Assembly: GCF_014803405.1 (NCBI RefSeq)
Contig: NZ_JACYFG010000006.1
Span: 503,501-567,500 of the forward strand
Direction of reading: 5' to 3'
Origin: Pelagicoccus enzymogenes
GTDB lineage: Bacteria > Verrucomicrobiota > Verrucomicrobiia > Opitutales > Opitutaceae
Length of the DNA: 64,000 nt
Part shown: positions 53,426-63,299 of the stretch, piece after piece
Numbering within the stretch: the stretch's first letter is position 1
Layout of the letters: each line of letters starts with the position of its first letter
Position numbers and translations under genes: made by a program
The notes under the pieces: model-generated
What the model was told of the DNA's origin: nothing
Database searches by the model: none
The model's input: only the letters and a program-made list of their open reading frames with translations

Positions 53426-54241
53426 ATGTCCTACGAAATACGGGAATCCGATTTCAGGGTGCTGCGGGACTTCGGGCGCCACCTCTCGTTGCTGTTACAT
53501 CGAGACGAGCTCTCCGAGTGCACCTTGCTCTACCTGAATCGACTCATCCCCAGCGACTGCGTTTGCTGGAACGAGTGGACCCCAGCGTTCACTTTTCTTA
53601 AGGAAAGCCACGTCACGGAAAGCCATCGCTCCCGCATCGGCAGGCTAATTCCCTCCCTGGTGGAGAACCTGAAGCACCATCCCGTGATCACCCATGTGGG
53701 CTGGCATCGACTGCTGCCACATCCCTATCGGCTCTCCGACTACCAATGCGACGCCTTCTTTCGCGACAACCCGCTCTACCAAGAGGTCTATCGCCACCTA
53801 GAGGCCCGCTACCAGCTGGCTTTCCCCTTCTGCACTACCTCTACCACCGAATTCCTCCTCATCCTCAATCGACGCTACCGCGACTTCACGGAGCACGAGC
53901 GACAACTTCTACAGACTGCCGGACAGATCGTCGCCCCCTTCCTGCACCGCATGCACGCCAAAGAGATTGCCCAACGCAAGGCCGAGATCGTGGCCGTCAT
54001 CATGGAACAGACCTACGGCTTGCTCCACCTCGACACCCTCAGCCCCGGCGAGCTGCTGCTGCTCAAAGCCCTTGCCGCCGGCCAAAGCGTCAGCGAAGTA
54101 GCCACCGCACGCCACATCCGCCGTGACACCCTCAGCCGCCAGCTTTCCGCTGCCCGCGAGAAACTGAAGCTCACCTCCAACAAGGAACTCCTCGCCACCC
54201 TCCGCTCCGACAGCCCACTCAATACAACTGATCCGAAGTAG
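53426..54241 (+). CDS. LuxR-type transcription regulator, 271 residues
   Basis: The first 190 residues form a GAF/PAS-like sensory domain that I cannot name further. The C-terminal 65 residues are a LuxR helix-turn-helix: 'TLSPGELLLLKALAAGQSVS' followed by 'EVATARHIRRDTLSRQLSAA' and 'REKLKLTSNKELLATL'. The recognition helix is unusual ('RRDTLSRQLSAAREKL'). It is followed 145 bp later by a second, smaller LuxR-type gene in the same orientation, so the two may act in one circuit. Confidence 0.8.
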   Translation: MSYEIRESDFRVLRDFGRHLSLLLHRDELSECTLLYLNRLIPSDCVCWNEWTPAFTFLKESHVTESHRSRIGRLIPSLVENLKHHPVITHVGWHRLLPHPYRLSDYQCDAFFRDNPLYQEVYRHLEARYQLAFPFCTTSTTEFLLILNRRYRDFTEHERQLLQTAGQIVAPFLHRMHAKEIAQRKAEIVAVIMEQTYGLLHLDTLSPGELLLLKALAAGQSVSEVATARHIRRDTLSRQLSAAREKLKLTSNKELLATLRSDSPLNTTDPK

Positions 54242-54261
54242 TCAGAGGAGCTTCAACGAGC

Positions 54262-54296
54262 CAAGACCGCCGAGTCAACGCCCCGGCCTACAAAAT
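54262..54296 (-). repeat. Degenerate REP-like element
   Basis: On the minus strand it reads GTAGGCCGGGGCGTTGACTC then GGCGG; it shares the GTAGGCCGG head with the element at 5051-5072. The stem has one mismatch. Confidence 0.4.
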
Positions 54297-54328
54297 GACG
54301 GGGCCCCATACTCACCAAACAAATCCAA

Positions 54329-54361
54329 TCCGTGTTTCTCCGTGTATATCCGTGGTTCCAA
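54329..54361 (+). repeat. Phased TCCGTG leader repeat
   Basis: TCCGTG occurs at 54329, 54339 and 54349, exactly 10 bp apart, ending in GGTTCC, 26 bases before the next gene. Similar triplets are at 38841 and 31654. Confidence 0.5.
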
Positions 54362-54386
54362 ATAATAACAACATCCTCCGCCCTCC

Positions 54387-54878
54387 ATGTCCGAGAACGA
54401 GATAGCCGAGCAAATCCTTCAGGAGTTCCGCAGCAGCGAAACCCTCGCCCTCGACATTCGCCGACTCACCTCCCTCTTCGCTCTGCTAGGCCAGCTCGGC
54501 TGGTCTATCGCGTCCCAAGACTCCCGCTACCGCAATCGCTATCACCTGCACGGCCAAGCCCGCCTGCAATTCGACACAGCGCACATCACCCGCAAGCAAC
54601 TCTTGGCCCACCTCAAAATCCAGCCCGAAAAGCGCTACTTGCACGAAAGCAGCCAACTCGTCATCTGGCGTAACCAAGAAAGCGATACACTTCAAAAAGC
54701 TGAAATTCCCCTCACCAAACGCGAAAGCGAAATCCACGCCCTCCTGCTCGACGGCCTCACCCTCCCGCAAATCGCCCAAGAGCTCGGCATCAGCAAGCGC
54801 ACCGCCGAAAAGCACGCTCAAAACCTCTACAAGAAGAAAGGCGTGCACACCTACAACGAACTGCTCTTCCAAAGCTAA
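54387..54878 (+). CDS. LuxR-type transcription regulator, 163 residues
   Basis: The first 95 residues have no recognised fold; they contain 'LALDIRRLTSLFALLGQLGW' and a basic segment. Residues 105-163 form a LuxR HTH: 'LTKRESEIHALLLDGLTLPQ' then 'IAQELGISKRTAEKHAQNLY', a good match to the NarL-type consensus. It is small and lacks a receiver, so its signal input is unclear. The promoter region holds the phased TCCGTG repeat. Confidence 0.8.
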   Translation: MSENEIAEQILQEFRSSETLALDIRRLTSLFALLGQLGWSIASQDSRYRNRYHLHGQARLQFDTAHITRKQLLAHLKIQPEKRYLHESSQLVIWRNQESDTLQKAEIPLTKRESEIHALLLDGLTLPQIAQELGISKRTAEKHAQNLYKKKGVHTYNELLFQS

Positions 54879-55570
54879 GTTCCTAGACAAAAGACACGAA
54901 GCCAGAAGCGCCCGCCTCACTTAAGCATCGAGCAAAAACCATGACGCCTACACTTTCTCGAAACGCAGGACACTACGCTCGTGGACAGCGCCACCGATAA
55001 GCTCAGCTTCCAGTGCGCATCACTTGAACTACACGAGGAAGCGACAGGCACATACTGGATGGCCTGAAGGTATTAAATTTACGAAGTAAGATCCAAATCT
55101 TGCAGTTCTTCCTAGGGGAAAGGATTAGAGTCTCGAATCCAAGGTCCGTATAATTGACATATCTAAACCTAGGGTTCTACCTCGTTTTCGTGAATCCTCT
55201 CAAATCCCTAGCGATTTCTCCCATTCGAGCGAGAAAGGCGCTCCCCACGGAAAAACAGTCACGACTGCAACTAGCGACTACGGCAGTACTGGTCATGCAT
55301 TAAAGAAATGCAAACAAGGTCCCTTCTCGATTTTTGACCCGAACCCGTGTCTCAAGATTCCCAATACGCGATGTGAAGCGTATCAAGCCTAGGGAGAGAT
55401 CGCCCTCATCCCTAGTTAACGAACAGTCCGCACCCATCCCTAGACCTCAACCACCCGAACACATCCCATCACGACTCCGAAAAACTCTGTTCCCTCAGCC
55501 GCAGTCGTTTGCGCTCTCGCCAGCACGACAGTCGCTAAGACACAAATTCAAAAGCTTCTCCTCAAATAAG
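54879..55570. other. 690-bp region upstream of the HAF-repeat gene
   Basis: The frame of the following gene stays open back to 55334, but coding features start only at 55571. Nothing else was recognised: no tRNA, no terminator and no REP element. Promoter signals for the large gene are expected near its 3' end. Confidence 0.45.
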
Positions 55571-58500
55571 ATGATCACAAGATTCCGACTCCTCTTTTTA
55601 ACATTAACAATCCTCTCAAGCTGCGGGCTACGGGCTGGGGTAGTGAGCTTTGAGCTTCTCAGGGACCAATCTGGTCGTGTCCAAAGATTCAACCCACTAG
55701 ACTCAAACTCCGTTGGGAGCGTTGCCGTCGGAAATGGCATATTCGGTGAGGGTTTGTATATTTGGAGTGAAGAATACGGACACGTGACCCTAGTCCGTAC
55801 GGCGAGAGAATACGAATCTAGCCAAGGTTGGGCGGTCTCAGAAGATGGCAAGACAGTTGCAGGCCGCTTACGGTCGGAAAACGGGGCTCAAGCCTTTCGC
55901 TGGACCAAGGAGGAAGGGTTCCGAGTGCTTGGAAGAATAGACACAACTAGACCTTATGACTTGGCGCTCGATATATCTGCCGATGGCTCAGTGGTTGTGG
56001 GCTACGCTGAAAGCTCAAAAGGCACTCAAGCATTCCGCTGGTCGGAATCCGAAGGCTTGATAGGCCTAGGCTTTCTAGGTGGATTTCCGCACAGCGAAGC
56101 ACGAATCGTTTCCGAGGATGGAGAGACTATTTGGGGATTTTCGGATACCGCGAGGGGCGAGGAGATCTTTAAATGGACATACGATTCCGGCATGGAAGGC
56201 CTAGGCATTTTTGGTGAACCAGAAGATGCCAATTCAGAGGGAACTGTCTTAGTTGGGAGATTTAATAGAGATTCTAATGATCGATATAATGGACACGACG
56301 CATTTAGGTGGGAAAAGGGGAAAGGCAGCATACGCCTAGCTGGACCGAATGAGAACGAACGGAGTAACTCTCTCGCCAAAGCCGTTTCGGAAAACGGGCA
56401 AATGGTTGTGGGGTATGCTCAAGAATACCGGCACGGTCCCAAATTGGGTGTTTTTTGGCATGAGGCAGTAAACTGGAGGGCGACGACTCTTAATGAATAT
56501 TTTGACTCAAACGGGTTCAATCGTAATGGACTCTCATTTACTACTATTACAGACGCTTCAGCAGACGGGTTAACGTTATTCGGATATTGCCAATATAATG
56601 GAAGAGGTTCAAACTATCCATTCCGGGTTCAGCTAGACCTGGGGACACCTCCTCCTCCTACAGATTTGTTCAGCGAAGTTCTCGAAGCTCCAATTTTCGG
56701 ATACACTATTTATTCCTATCCAGAATTCAATCTAGCTACCAGGCTTTCATGGGGGGCATCGGAAGGCGCAGACGTTTCAGAGTATTTGATATATCGCGAC
56801 GGAGTTTTAATCGGTTCTACCAGCAAAAGTGAATTTGTCGATTCATTTGTTCTTCCCGGGGAGGGCTATTCCTATCATCTGGTCGCTGTAAACACCAAAG
56901 GATTTGCCTCGGAGAGATCAGAGAAAATTAACCTCAGGATTCCCAAGGTAGTGAATAGCATTAGAGACGGGGAGTTTCAAAACGACCCCACTCGCAGTGG
57001 ACCCTGGTCTGTAGTGAAGACTGGCGATGTAGATATCGTGCACTCATCAAAACTCCCCGAGGAAGTAACGGAGGACCCGCTTTCCGATACAAACTACCTG
57101 ACAATAAAATCCGAAACGTCGGATGACGAGTGGACCCTGGGTCAGCTCATCAGAGATGTTAACGAATTTGGCGAGTATCAATTGTCGTTCTCCGCCAGAT
57201 CGAAGGAGGGGTCAGATCTTGTCGTAGCCCTAAAAGGAGAGGGCTATGGCGACGTTGAGGATCCATTCTTCCTAACTCCTACCACCTTTAATCTCACTCC
57301 GAAATGGCAAGTGTTCACGGTTAATTTCAACATAGACGATAGGTTCAAAAGACTTGACCATCTCTTGATCGCGATCGGGAACAACGAGGACCTGAAGGAA
57401 AATGAGTCCATCGATATCGACCATATAGTACTTTGGAATCGACTGGGGGCTGAAACACCCATGCCGCAGAAGCCGACCGAGCTAAACGCTCGATTCGTTT
57501 CCCGTTCAGCAGTATTGCTCGAGTGGGATCTTCCCATTGGGACCGCAGGGGTTGTTGAATACGAAATCATACGCGACGGTAAGATCGTCGGCTCTAGCAA
57601 CAACCGCAGTTACATCGACCAAAAGTTAGCCACACCCGGGCCCTACCTGTACGAGATTGTCGCCATTGACAGCCAAGGCAATCGATCCGCTCCCTCGCCA
57701 GCAAGAAAGGTCTTCAACGGCCCGAATGTTCAAGCATCTGATATCGTACCTTACCTTACTTTAGGAAATATGTCCCCAGACGGGAAGGCATTCCTTTGGG
57801 CTGTCAGATCTGAACTGACAGGGAATATGCAGATCAAGAAATGGACAGAGGCAGGTGAAGTCGTTGTAAGTGAGCAAGAAGAGCCTTATTCTTTAGCGAT
57901 CTGGTCCGTAGCAAATGAAGGTCGTGCCGCTGCTGGCATGGCCAGTCATCCCGAGTTGGACTATTCCGTTCCATTTCATTGGTCAGAGTGTGATGGTCTG
58001 AAATACATTGATTTAGGTCCATTGGAAGGCATTCGTGGAAGTTTTGCTGTTGAATCAATATCAGCCACCGGAAATGCGATCGTGGGTTCCTTTTGGGAAC
58101 GTTTCGCTCCCGAGGCATTCAGATGGACCGAGGCAGAGGGGTTGCAGTTGTTAGGAAAGCTTCCGGGTGATTACACCTCATCGTATGGAATCGCAGTTTC
58201 TGGGGATGGAAGTGTCGTCGTCGGCCATCACGAGGGCTACCCCTTTAATTATGCCGGTTTCGTTTGGACAGAACGCGGCGGGAGAGAAGAATTCGGACCG
58301 TTCCATGTGGAAGGCTCTGAAGGACTCATTGCGGATGTTTCGAGCGACGGTAAGACCTTGATCGGAGAAGCTCGGGTTAGACCGAATAAACCCTTTCAAT
58401 ACCGTTGGTCAGAAGCAGATGGTGTTATCGAATTATCAGGGTTGGACCGCCAGAAACCGTATTATTCGTATGCCGTTTCTGGCGACGGTTCTATGGTTGT

Positions 58501-59206
58501 TGGAACTGCGAAGGATGCAGAAGACACTTCAAATGCTATCTTTTGGTATCGGAGATACAACTGGTCTCCTATAAATATAAACGAGTTCATGCTATCAGTA
58601 GGGCATGACACCAAGGGTGAATTTTATAGTACTATCTCAAATGTGTCAGATGATGGCCGGACGTTACTCTTGGGCGCTGGTGGTTCTAACACAAGAATTC
58701 GCCTCAATCTCTCGACCAGAGATTCAGAAAACAATCTAGTCCACAACAGTGGTTTCGAAGAGTCATGGCGATTTTGGGGACTTTCACGTTGGGACCGGAG
58801 TCTGAGCAAAGAGAAGAAACTCATTGAAACTCCAGGCTTCATGGAAGAACGCGCAGCTCGCATTCGCATGGGCAACTTGGCTGGCGACCCCAAGACGCTT
58901 CACCTGCGCCAAAACGGAATCGAACTGGAACCTAACACTGACTACTACCTCTCCTTCTCTGTTAAGGCTTCCATGCCAGGGAAAGCGATGGTACGTCTCT
59001 TCAAGGACGACAACCCAAGCAACAACTATGGCGTTGATGAGGAATTCGAGCTCACTACCGAGTGGCAAACCCATGTCATCGAATTCCGCACCGACGCTCT
59101 AGGCGAGTACGTATCCAATGGAAGACTACAGTTCACATTCCTCCGCGGCGGCTTCAAACGCGTGCTCGAGTTCTTTGTAGACGAAGTAGCCATCCACGAA
59201 AAGTAG
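55571..59206 (+). CDS. Large exported HAF-repeat protein with FN3-like and CBM-like domains
   Basis: A 1211-residue protein starting at the ATG at 55571 with a signal peptide ('FRLLFLTLTILSSCGLRAG'). Residues about 25-350 and 723-1046 are two beta-propellers of HAF-type repeats: 'WAVSEDGKTVAGRL', 'ISADGSVVVGYAES' and 'AFRWSESEGLIGLGFLGG', with 'VSGDGSVVVGHHEG' in the second set. Between them lie an FN3-like domain (365-455), a CBM_4_9-like jelly roll (460-620) and another FN3-like domain (636-716); a second jelly roll closes the protein. No autotransporter barrel or sorting signal is visible at the end. GC is lower than in neighbouring genes. Confidence 0.85.
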   Translation: MITRFRLLFLTLTILSSCGLRAGVVSFELLRDQSGRVQRFNPLDSNSVGSVAVGNGIFGEGLYIWSEEYGHVTLVRTAREYESSQGWAVSEDGKTVAGRLRSENGAQAFRWTKEEGFRVLGRIDTTRPYDLALDISADGSVVVGYAESSKGTQAFRWSESEGLIGLGFLGGFPHSEARIVSEDGETIWGFSDTARGEEIFKWTYDSGMEGLGIFGEPEDANSEGTVLVGRFNRDSNDRYNGHDAFRWEKGKGSIRLAGPNENERSNSLAKAVSENGQMVVGYAQEYRHGPKLGVFWHEAVNWRATTLNEYFDSNGFNRNGLSFTTITDASADGLTLFGYCQYNGRGSNYPFRVQLDLGTPPPPTDLFSEVLEAPIFGYTIYSYPEFNLATRLSWGASEGADVSEYLIYRDGVLIGSTSKSEFVDSFVLPGEGYSYHLVAVNTKGFASERSEKINLRIPKVVNSIRDGEFQNDPTRSGPWSVVKTGDVDIVHSSKLPEEVTEDPLSDTNYLTIKSETSDDEWTLGQLIRDVNEFGEYQLSFSARSKEGSDLVVALKGEGYGDVEDPFFLTPTTFNLTPKWQVFTVNFNIDDRFKRLDHLLIAIGNNEDLKENESIDIDHIVLWNRLGAETPMPQKPTELNARFVSRSAVLLEWDLPIGTAGVVEYEIIRDGKIVGSSNNRSYIDQKLATPGPYLYEIVAIDSQGNRSAPSPARKVFNGPNVQASDIVPYLTLGNMSPDGKAFLWAVRSELTGNMQIKKWTEAGEVVVSEQEEPYSLAIWSVANEGRAAAGMASHPELDYSVPFHWSECDGLKYIDLGPLEGIRGSFAVESISATGNAIVGSFWERFAPEAFRWTEAEGLQLLGKLPGDYTSSYGIAVSGDGSVVVGHHEGYPFNYAGFVWTERGGREEFGPFHVEGSEGLIADVSSDGKTLIGEARVRPNKPFQYRWSEADGVIELSGLDRQKPYYSYAVSGDGSMVVGTAKDAEDTSNAIFWYRRYNWSPININEFMLSVGHDTKGEFYSTISNVSDDGRTLLLGAGGSNTRIRLNLSTRDSENNLVHNSGFEESWRFWGLSRWDRSLSKEKKLIETPGFMEERAARIRMGNLAGDPKTLHLRQNGIELEPNTDYYLSFSVKASMPGKAMVRLFKDDNPSNNYGVDEEFELTTEWQTHVIEFRTDALGEYVSNGRLQFTFLRGGFKRVLEFFVDEVAIHEK

Positions 59207-59226
59207 AGCCAGCGGCGACTGGCTTC

Positions 59227-59267
59227 GGCCTTGATCTCAGAGCGGTCCTCCGCTTGACATCAAGGCC
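59227..59267. terminator. Long two-stem palindrome between convergent genes
   Basis: GGCCTTGAT ... ATCAAGGCC (9 bp) encloses AGCGG-TCCT-CCGCT (5 bp). It has no T run, so it may be a REP-like or bidirectional structure rather than a classical terminator. Confidence 0.5.
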
Positions 59268-59291
59268 ACTCCTCCTCGCCGATCGGCACCC

Positions 59292-60479
59292 TCACTCCGT
59301 TCGCTCGATCACAACCCTCATCTTCTCTGGGCTTCCGCTTTTCACAGCTGCGCAGAGACTGCGGAACCGTTCGCCGTTGGCCGCTTGCAAGTCCGCCTTC
59401 ATGGAGAAGCTGCGGCGAAACTGGACCGTTTTTCGAGATCCATCCTTAGCGCAGAGCTGGCCGAGAAAGATGAGGAATTTTTCGAGGGCAGTTCGGTCGA
59501 GCCCACCCGCTTCGTCTGCGAGCAGCGCCAGCAGCGGAGCAAACACATAGGCCCCATGATCGAATTGCGTGAGAGCGAATGACTGCAAGTCCAACAAGGA
59601 TCGCTCTATCACCGCTTCGAGAGCGCGAGAGACTTCACTGGACCGCGTATGCAAGCGATTCTCAGCCGTCACCATTCTCCTGATACGCACCACTGTGCGC
59701 TCGAAGCACGCAGCGTTCTCCAAGAGGGCCAGAGAGGCTGATTTCGCATCGCTGCCAGCAAAGGTTTCTGCGATATCGAAAAGCTCATCGGCGATCTCCG
59801 TGTAAAAGACGATGCGACTCTCATCGAGATAGAAGGTGCCTGTATCGAAATTCCCGCTCGCTCCCGCATCGCAGCAGGTCATCACCACCAGAAAGTCGAG
59901 AAACAAGCGCTTGCGACGCGTATCCATCCTTAAGAGTTCCAAGAGGACAGGCTCAAGAAAGACGTTGGAAACCTCCCCTAAGCGAGCAATGCCGAGATGA
60001 CTGTGAAAACGGCTCAAGTGCACCAGCAAGGCTGCATTTTCCTCGCTCCATCCTAGCTCATCCGCCAATCGACCAGCCTTAGCCAAGACATAGTCACCCG
60101 AACGCTCCTCATGCCCGCTGCCATCGTAGCGGAGGGTTTTCAGATCGCACTTTCCAATGTCGTGTACGCGCATGATCCACGCCAAGAACTGGGAGGGGCC
60201 CCGCAATTCCTCCGCCTCTTCCGAAGCGAGCGCTGCCGCGAGGCGATTCGCGACCCGATCAAAGAGGGCAACCCCTCTGTCCCCCAAAAGCCTACCGATC
60301 TCATTACCCGCATTCGAGCCGCTCCAAACCACTTCGCCAGCGAGTTCCATGCATCGCTCAAGGTGGGCCTGCTCCGTCGGGATTGAGGAAGTGGCAATGC
60401 GCAAACCGCTAATCTCCTCTGCAAAAACGTCTTCAAAAGATCTCATAGGATAGCGAAAGCTAGAGGCAAAAGGGACCAT
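59292..60479 (-). CDS. HD-domain-like protein
   Basis: A 395-residue soluble, mostly helical protein. 'AWIMRVHDIGKCDLKTLRYD' (about residues 104-123) has an HD motif, and 'AALLVHLSRFHSHLGIARLG' supplies further His residues, so a metal-dependent phosphohydrolase fold is plausible. I cannot name a substrate, and the usual HD-GYP or RelA features are absent. The ATG at 60446 gives a cleaner N-terminus than 60479, but neither has a ribosome site. It is convergent with the HAF-repeat gene. Confidence 0.5.
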   Translation of the reverse strand: MVPFASSFRYPMRSFEDVFAEEISGLRIATSSIPTEQAHLERCMELAGEVVWSGSNAGNEIGRLLGDRGVALFDRVANRLAAALASEEAEELRGPSQFLAWIMRVHDIGKCDLKTLRYDGSGHEERSGDYVLAKAGRLADELGWSEENAALLVHLSRFHSHLGIARLGEVSNVFLEPVLLELLRMDTRRKRLFLDFLVVMTCCDAGASGNFDTGTFYLDESRIVFYTEIADELFDIAETFAGSDAKSASLALLENAACFERTVVRIRRMVTAENRLHTRSSEVSRALEAVIERSLLDLQSFALTQFDHGAYVFAPLLALLADEAGGLDRTALEKFLIFLGQLCAKDGSRKTVQFRRSFSMKADLQAANGERFRSLCAAVKSGSPEKMRVVIERTE

Positions 60480-60623
60480 TGTTCAAAGCTCAAGTAGCAC
60501 CTCTAACATTCGCTTCCAGAGCTGGCCCCATGAATCCGAATCCAAGAGACTGTCCCATAAGTCGCGTATTCGTAGGGTTGGACCTTGGTCCAGACCGCTT
60601 CGCGCTATGAAATGCGTTTGCAC

Positions 60624-60654
60624 TGCAGTCTGCAGCAAGCTGCACCCCTGCTAC
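60624..60654 (-). repeat. REP-like element, GCAGC type
   Basis: On the minus strand: GTAGCAGGGGTGCAGCTTGC then TGCAGACTGC; stem TGCAGC/GCTGCA. A partly matching run lies at about 48151-48172. Confidence 0.5.
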
Positions 60655-60672
60655 GCGGATGAGCCTACAGTC

Positions 60673-62196
60673 TTATGGGACCGTCTCTAAGATTGCCGGC
60701 AAGCTGGCGTTTCCAGCTCGATCGATCGCGAAGAGAGCGATCGCTTCGGGCTTCCTCGCGAAAGTGAAAGAGGCTTCGGAGCTTAGGAGGATTTGGGTCT
60801 GCCATTCGCCCGACTCGAGCGACTGGATCGCCCATTTCCACGGCGGCTCGTTTTTGACTGTGGAAAACGACAAGACGAGGCTCCCGCTTTCGTCGAGGCT
60901 GGCGGCGAGCGATGGGGCGATGGCTTCGCCCTCGGCGAGCCAAGGAAAGGCGGGCGCCAGGGCTGGTTCAGAAAAAGAGCGATCCGCAAGCTCCTGAACA
61001 AGCTCGGGGACTGCAGCGAGCACCGCAGCGCTCCAGAAGATCTGCCCCTCCGCCTTCGATTGCGCTCGAGTCAATTCTACTTGTCTCACGATTTCGGATA
61101 CTTCCCAATCGCTCGCCGTCTTGATCGCGTTCATGCCCGGAAAAATATGACGCCCCTTCGGATTCTCGGAACACCACCAGTCCAGCAAAACAGGAAAGCT
61201 AGTGGGCGGATGGTCTACGGGCCAATACAACTGCGGAGCAAGGTAGTCGCACCAACCTTCCCGCAGCCACTTTCGGGCGTCAGCATAGAGCATGGCGTAG
61301 GCATCGAGGCCTTGAATCGTTGAAGGATTATTCGGCCGCCAAATCCCGAAAGGGCTTATACCAAATTTCAGCTGCGGCTTCTTGTCACGTATTTCCTGAC
61401 ACACGAGCTGAATAAACTGATCCACGTTGCGCCTTCGCCAATCATATCGGCTAAGTCCGGAATCCTTTCCGAAACGTTCCCAACTCTCATTGTCAGGAAA
61501 TTCCAAATACTTACCCGAGGCATCCGTTTCCGGGTAAGGATAAAAATAGTCATCGAAGTGAACGGCATCAATGTCGTAGCGCTCGACCACGTCAAGCAAC
61601 ACGCTGAGCGTATGAGCCTGGACTTCCGGCTCACCTGGATCGAGCCACAGGTAACGACCGTAGCGGCGAACCAGATCCGGGCGACGCTCGGTGATATGGT
61701 CCGGGGCGCTCTTGATCTTGGCATTGAGGCTTCGGGCTCGGTAAGGATTAAACCACGCGTGCAGCTCCAGGCCCCGCCTATGGGCTTCTTCAACTGCGAA
61801 TGCCAATGGATCGTACTCCGGCGAGGGCGCCTGGCCTTCCACGCCTGTGAGATAAGCGGACCACGGCTCAATCTCCGAAGGGTAAAACGCGTCGCACATG
61901 GACCTCACCTGCAGGACAACTGCGTTAAGGTTGAGTGACGCCGACTGGTCCAAGAGAGCGATCAGCTCGGCCTTCTGCTGAGCGACGCTGAGCCCGGATG
62001 CGCTCGGCCAACAGATGTTGCTCACGGTCGGGATCCAAATCCCACGGAACTCCCGCGGCAAGGGCGGCAGGTCAAGCTCGGGAGGCTCTGTCTCGATCGA
62101 TTTCTGCCCACAACCCACCAGCCCGAAAGCCACGACGAGGATAGCCATCAAGCGAACAGCCCACTGCTTCAACGTTGACGGGTTCAATGCGACCAT
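60673..62196 (-). CDS. GHL10-family lipoprotein (glycoside-hydrolase-like)
   Basis: A 507-residue lipoprotein: the signal ends in 'FGLVGCGQ' with the lipid-modified Cys near residue 29. The catalytic-like barrel has 'LPREFRGIWIPTVSNICWPS', 'LNAVVLQVRSMCDAFYPSEI', 'HAWFNPYRAR' and 'YDIDAVHFDDYFYPYPETD', all typical of the GHL10/DUF187 family. An immunoglobulin-like C-terminal part follows from about residue 410. It probably acts on a cell-wall or surface glycan at the outer membrane. The upstream region is short. Confidence 0.85.
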   Translation of the reverse strand: MVALNPSTLKQWAVRLMAILVVAFGLVGCGQKSIETEPPELDLPPLPREFRGIWIPTVSNICWPSASGLSVAQQKAELIALLDQSASLNLNAVVLQVRSMCDAFYPSEIEPWSAYLTGVEGQAPSPEYDPLAFAVEEAHRRGLELHAWFNPYRARSLNAKIKSAPDHITERRPDLVRRYGRYLWLDPGEPEVQAHTLSVLLDVVERYDIDAVHFDDYFYPYPETDASGKYLEFPDNESWERFGKDSGLSRYDWRRRNVDQFIQLVCQEIRDKKPQLKFGISPFGIWRPNNPSTIQGLDAYAMLYADARKWLREGWCDYLAPQLYWPVDHPPTSFPVLLDWWCSENPKGRHIFPGMNAIKTASDWEVSEIVRQVELTRAQSKAEGQIFWSAAVLAAVPELVQELADRSFSEPALAPAFPWLAEGEAIAPSLAASLDESGSLVLSFSTVKNEPPWKWAIQSLESGEWQTQILLSSEASFTFARKPEAIALFAIDRAGNASLPAILETVP

Positions 62197-62452
62197 AGCC
62201 CATCAACTAGAAAACGCCCGACGAAGTCAAAGGCGATCAGCTTGTCGATGCAGGCCTCAGCCGAAGAAAGGCAGGAGGGCCCTGAGCGCCGCCAAGCACA
62301 AACCCGACAACAAACCTCGCCACGGCGATTAGCCACTGCAGCTCCCGCCCATGCCCTCCTGCCTGCCTGCAAAGATATTCCACGAAATGAGTCGGCGAGA
62401 AGAGCCCCTGTATCCAAAATCCACAACAATCAGCGCATGAGGTGCAACGATC

Positions 62453-63196
62453 CTAACCTGCGTCGGCCTCCCCAGATGCAACGTTGTAGACAACCGGGGT
62501 CCTGCCTTGCCAAGTTTCCCAAAGGCTTTGCTCGCATAGCAAGCTGGCCATAAAGTGAGCGACATTGATCCGGCTCGTCTTGCCCGAGTCGAAGATCGCG
62601 CTTCGGATTGGCGACGGATGTATCTCGTATTTAGATACCCGCTCGGCGTCCACCAAACCGTCGGGACGGACCACCACCCACTCTAGTCCTTCATCCCCTT
62701 GTCCTACTTCCCTGCGCAGGTAAGCGGACGCCAGCTCGTTGTCCCGATGCGGCGGCACCAGCAAACGGATCAACCCGACCACGCAGCGTTCCGGCAGCGA
62801 CACGCTCTCACCGATATCGTGGTTCCGACAGCCGGTGGAATTCATCAACACAAACTTCGCCGGCCTCTCGGCCCGAATCGCCTTCAAGGCCTCGCACAAA
62901 CGCCGGGTCGTCTCCGCGACCAAGCGGCGCGGGCTTCCGTATACGCCCTTAAAACTGAGCGTATGCCCGAGGCAAGAGGCCACTGCCTGGCAGCCACCGA
63001 CACACTGCTCGAGCTGCTCCTGGCTAAGGTCCAGGACAGCTGCCTCCAAAACGCTCAAGCGATCGTGATTCCCCACCGCCTGCAAAAAGCGCTGCGCCGA
63101 GCGCACGATCGCCAAGACCGACAGGCCTCGCGCCAGCAATTCCTTCACAAGCAAACGGCCCGTTGCACCGCTCGCGCCCACTACCAAAACCTTCAT
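62453..63196 (-). CDS. NAD(P)-binding (SDR/NmrA-type) oxidoreductase-like protein
   Basis: A 247-residue Rossmann protein. 'MKVLVVGASGATGRLLVKEL' holds the GxxGxxG dinucleotide motif, and 'VLAIVRSAQRF' puts Arg at the adenosine-phosphate site, suggesting NADPH. 'KFVLMNSTGC' and 'WVVVRPDGLVD' follow. It lacks a clear YxxxK catalytic pair, so it is closer to the atypical 'NAD(P)H-binding' SDR group. The stop lies in a 250-bp gap before the lipoprotein gene. Confidence 0.75.
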   Translation of the reverse strand: MKVLVVGASGATGRLLVKELLARGLSVLAIVRSAQRFLQAVGNHDRLSVLEAAVLDLSQEQLEQCVGGCQAVASCLGHTLSFKGVYGSPRRLVAETTRRLCEALKAIRAERPAKFVLMNSTGCRNHDIGESVSLPERCVVGLIRLLVPPHRDNELASAYLRREVGQGDEGLEWVVVRPDGLVDAERVSKYEIHPSPIRSAIFDSGKTSRINVAHFMASLLCEQSLWETWQGRTPVVYNVASGEADAG

Positions 63197-63299
63197 AAGC
63201 TGAATTCCTTTTTCATCCGCCTCATCGGTAAGCGAACAGCCGGAACCCTTTCACGAGCGAGCAGGCAGGTCAACTCGCGACAAGCGCAATTCGCTGGGT

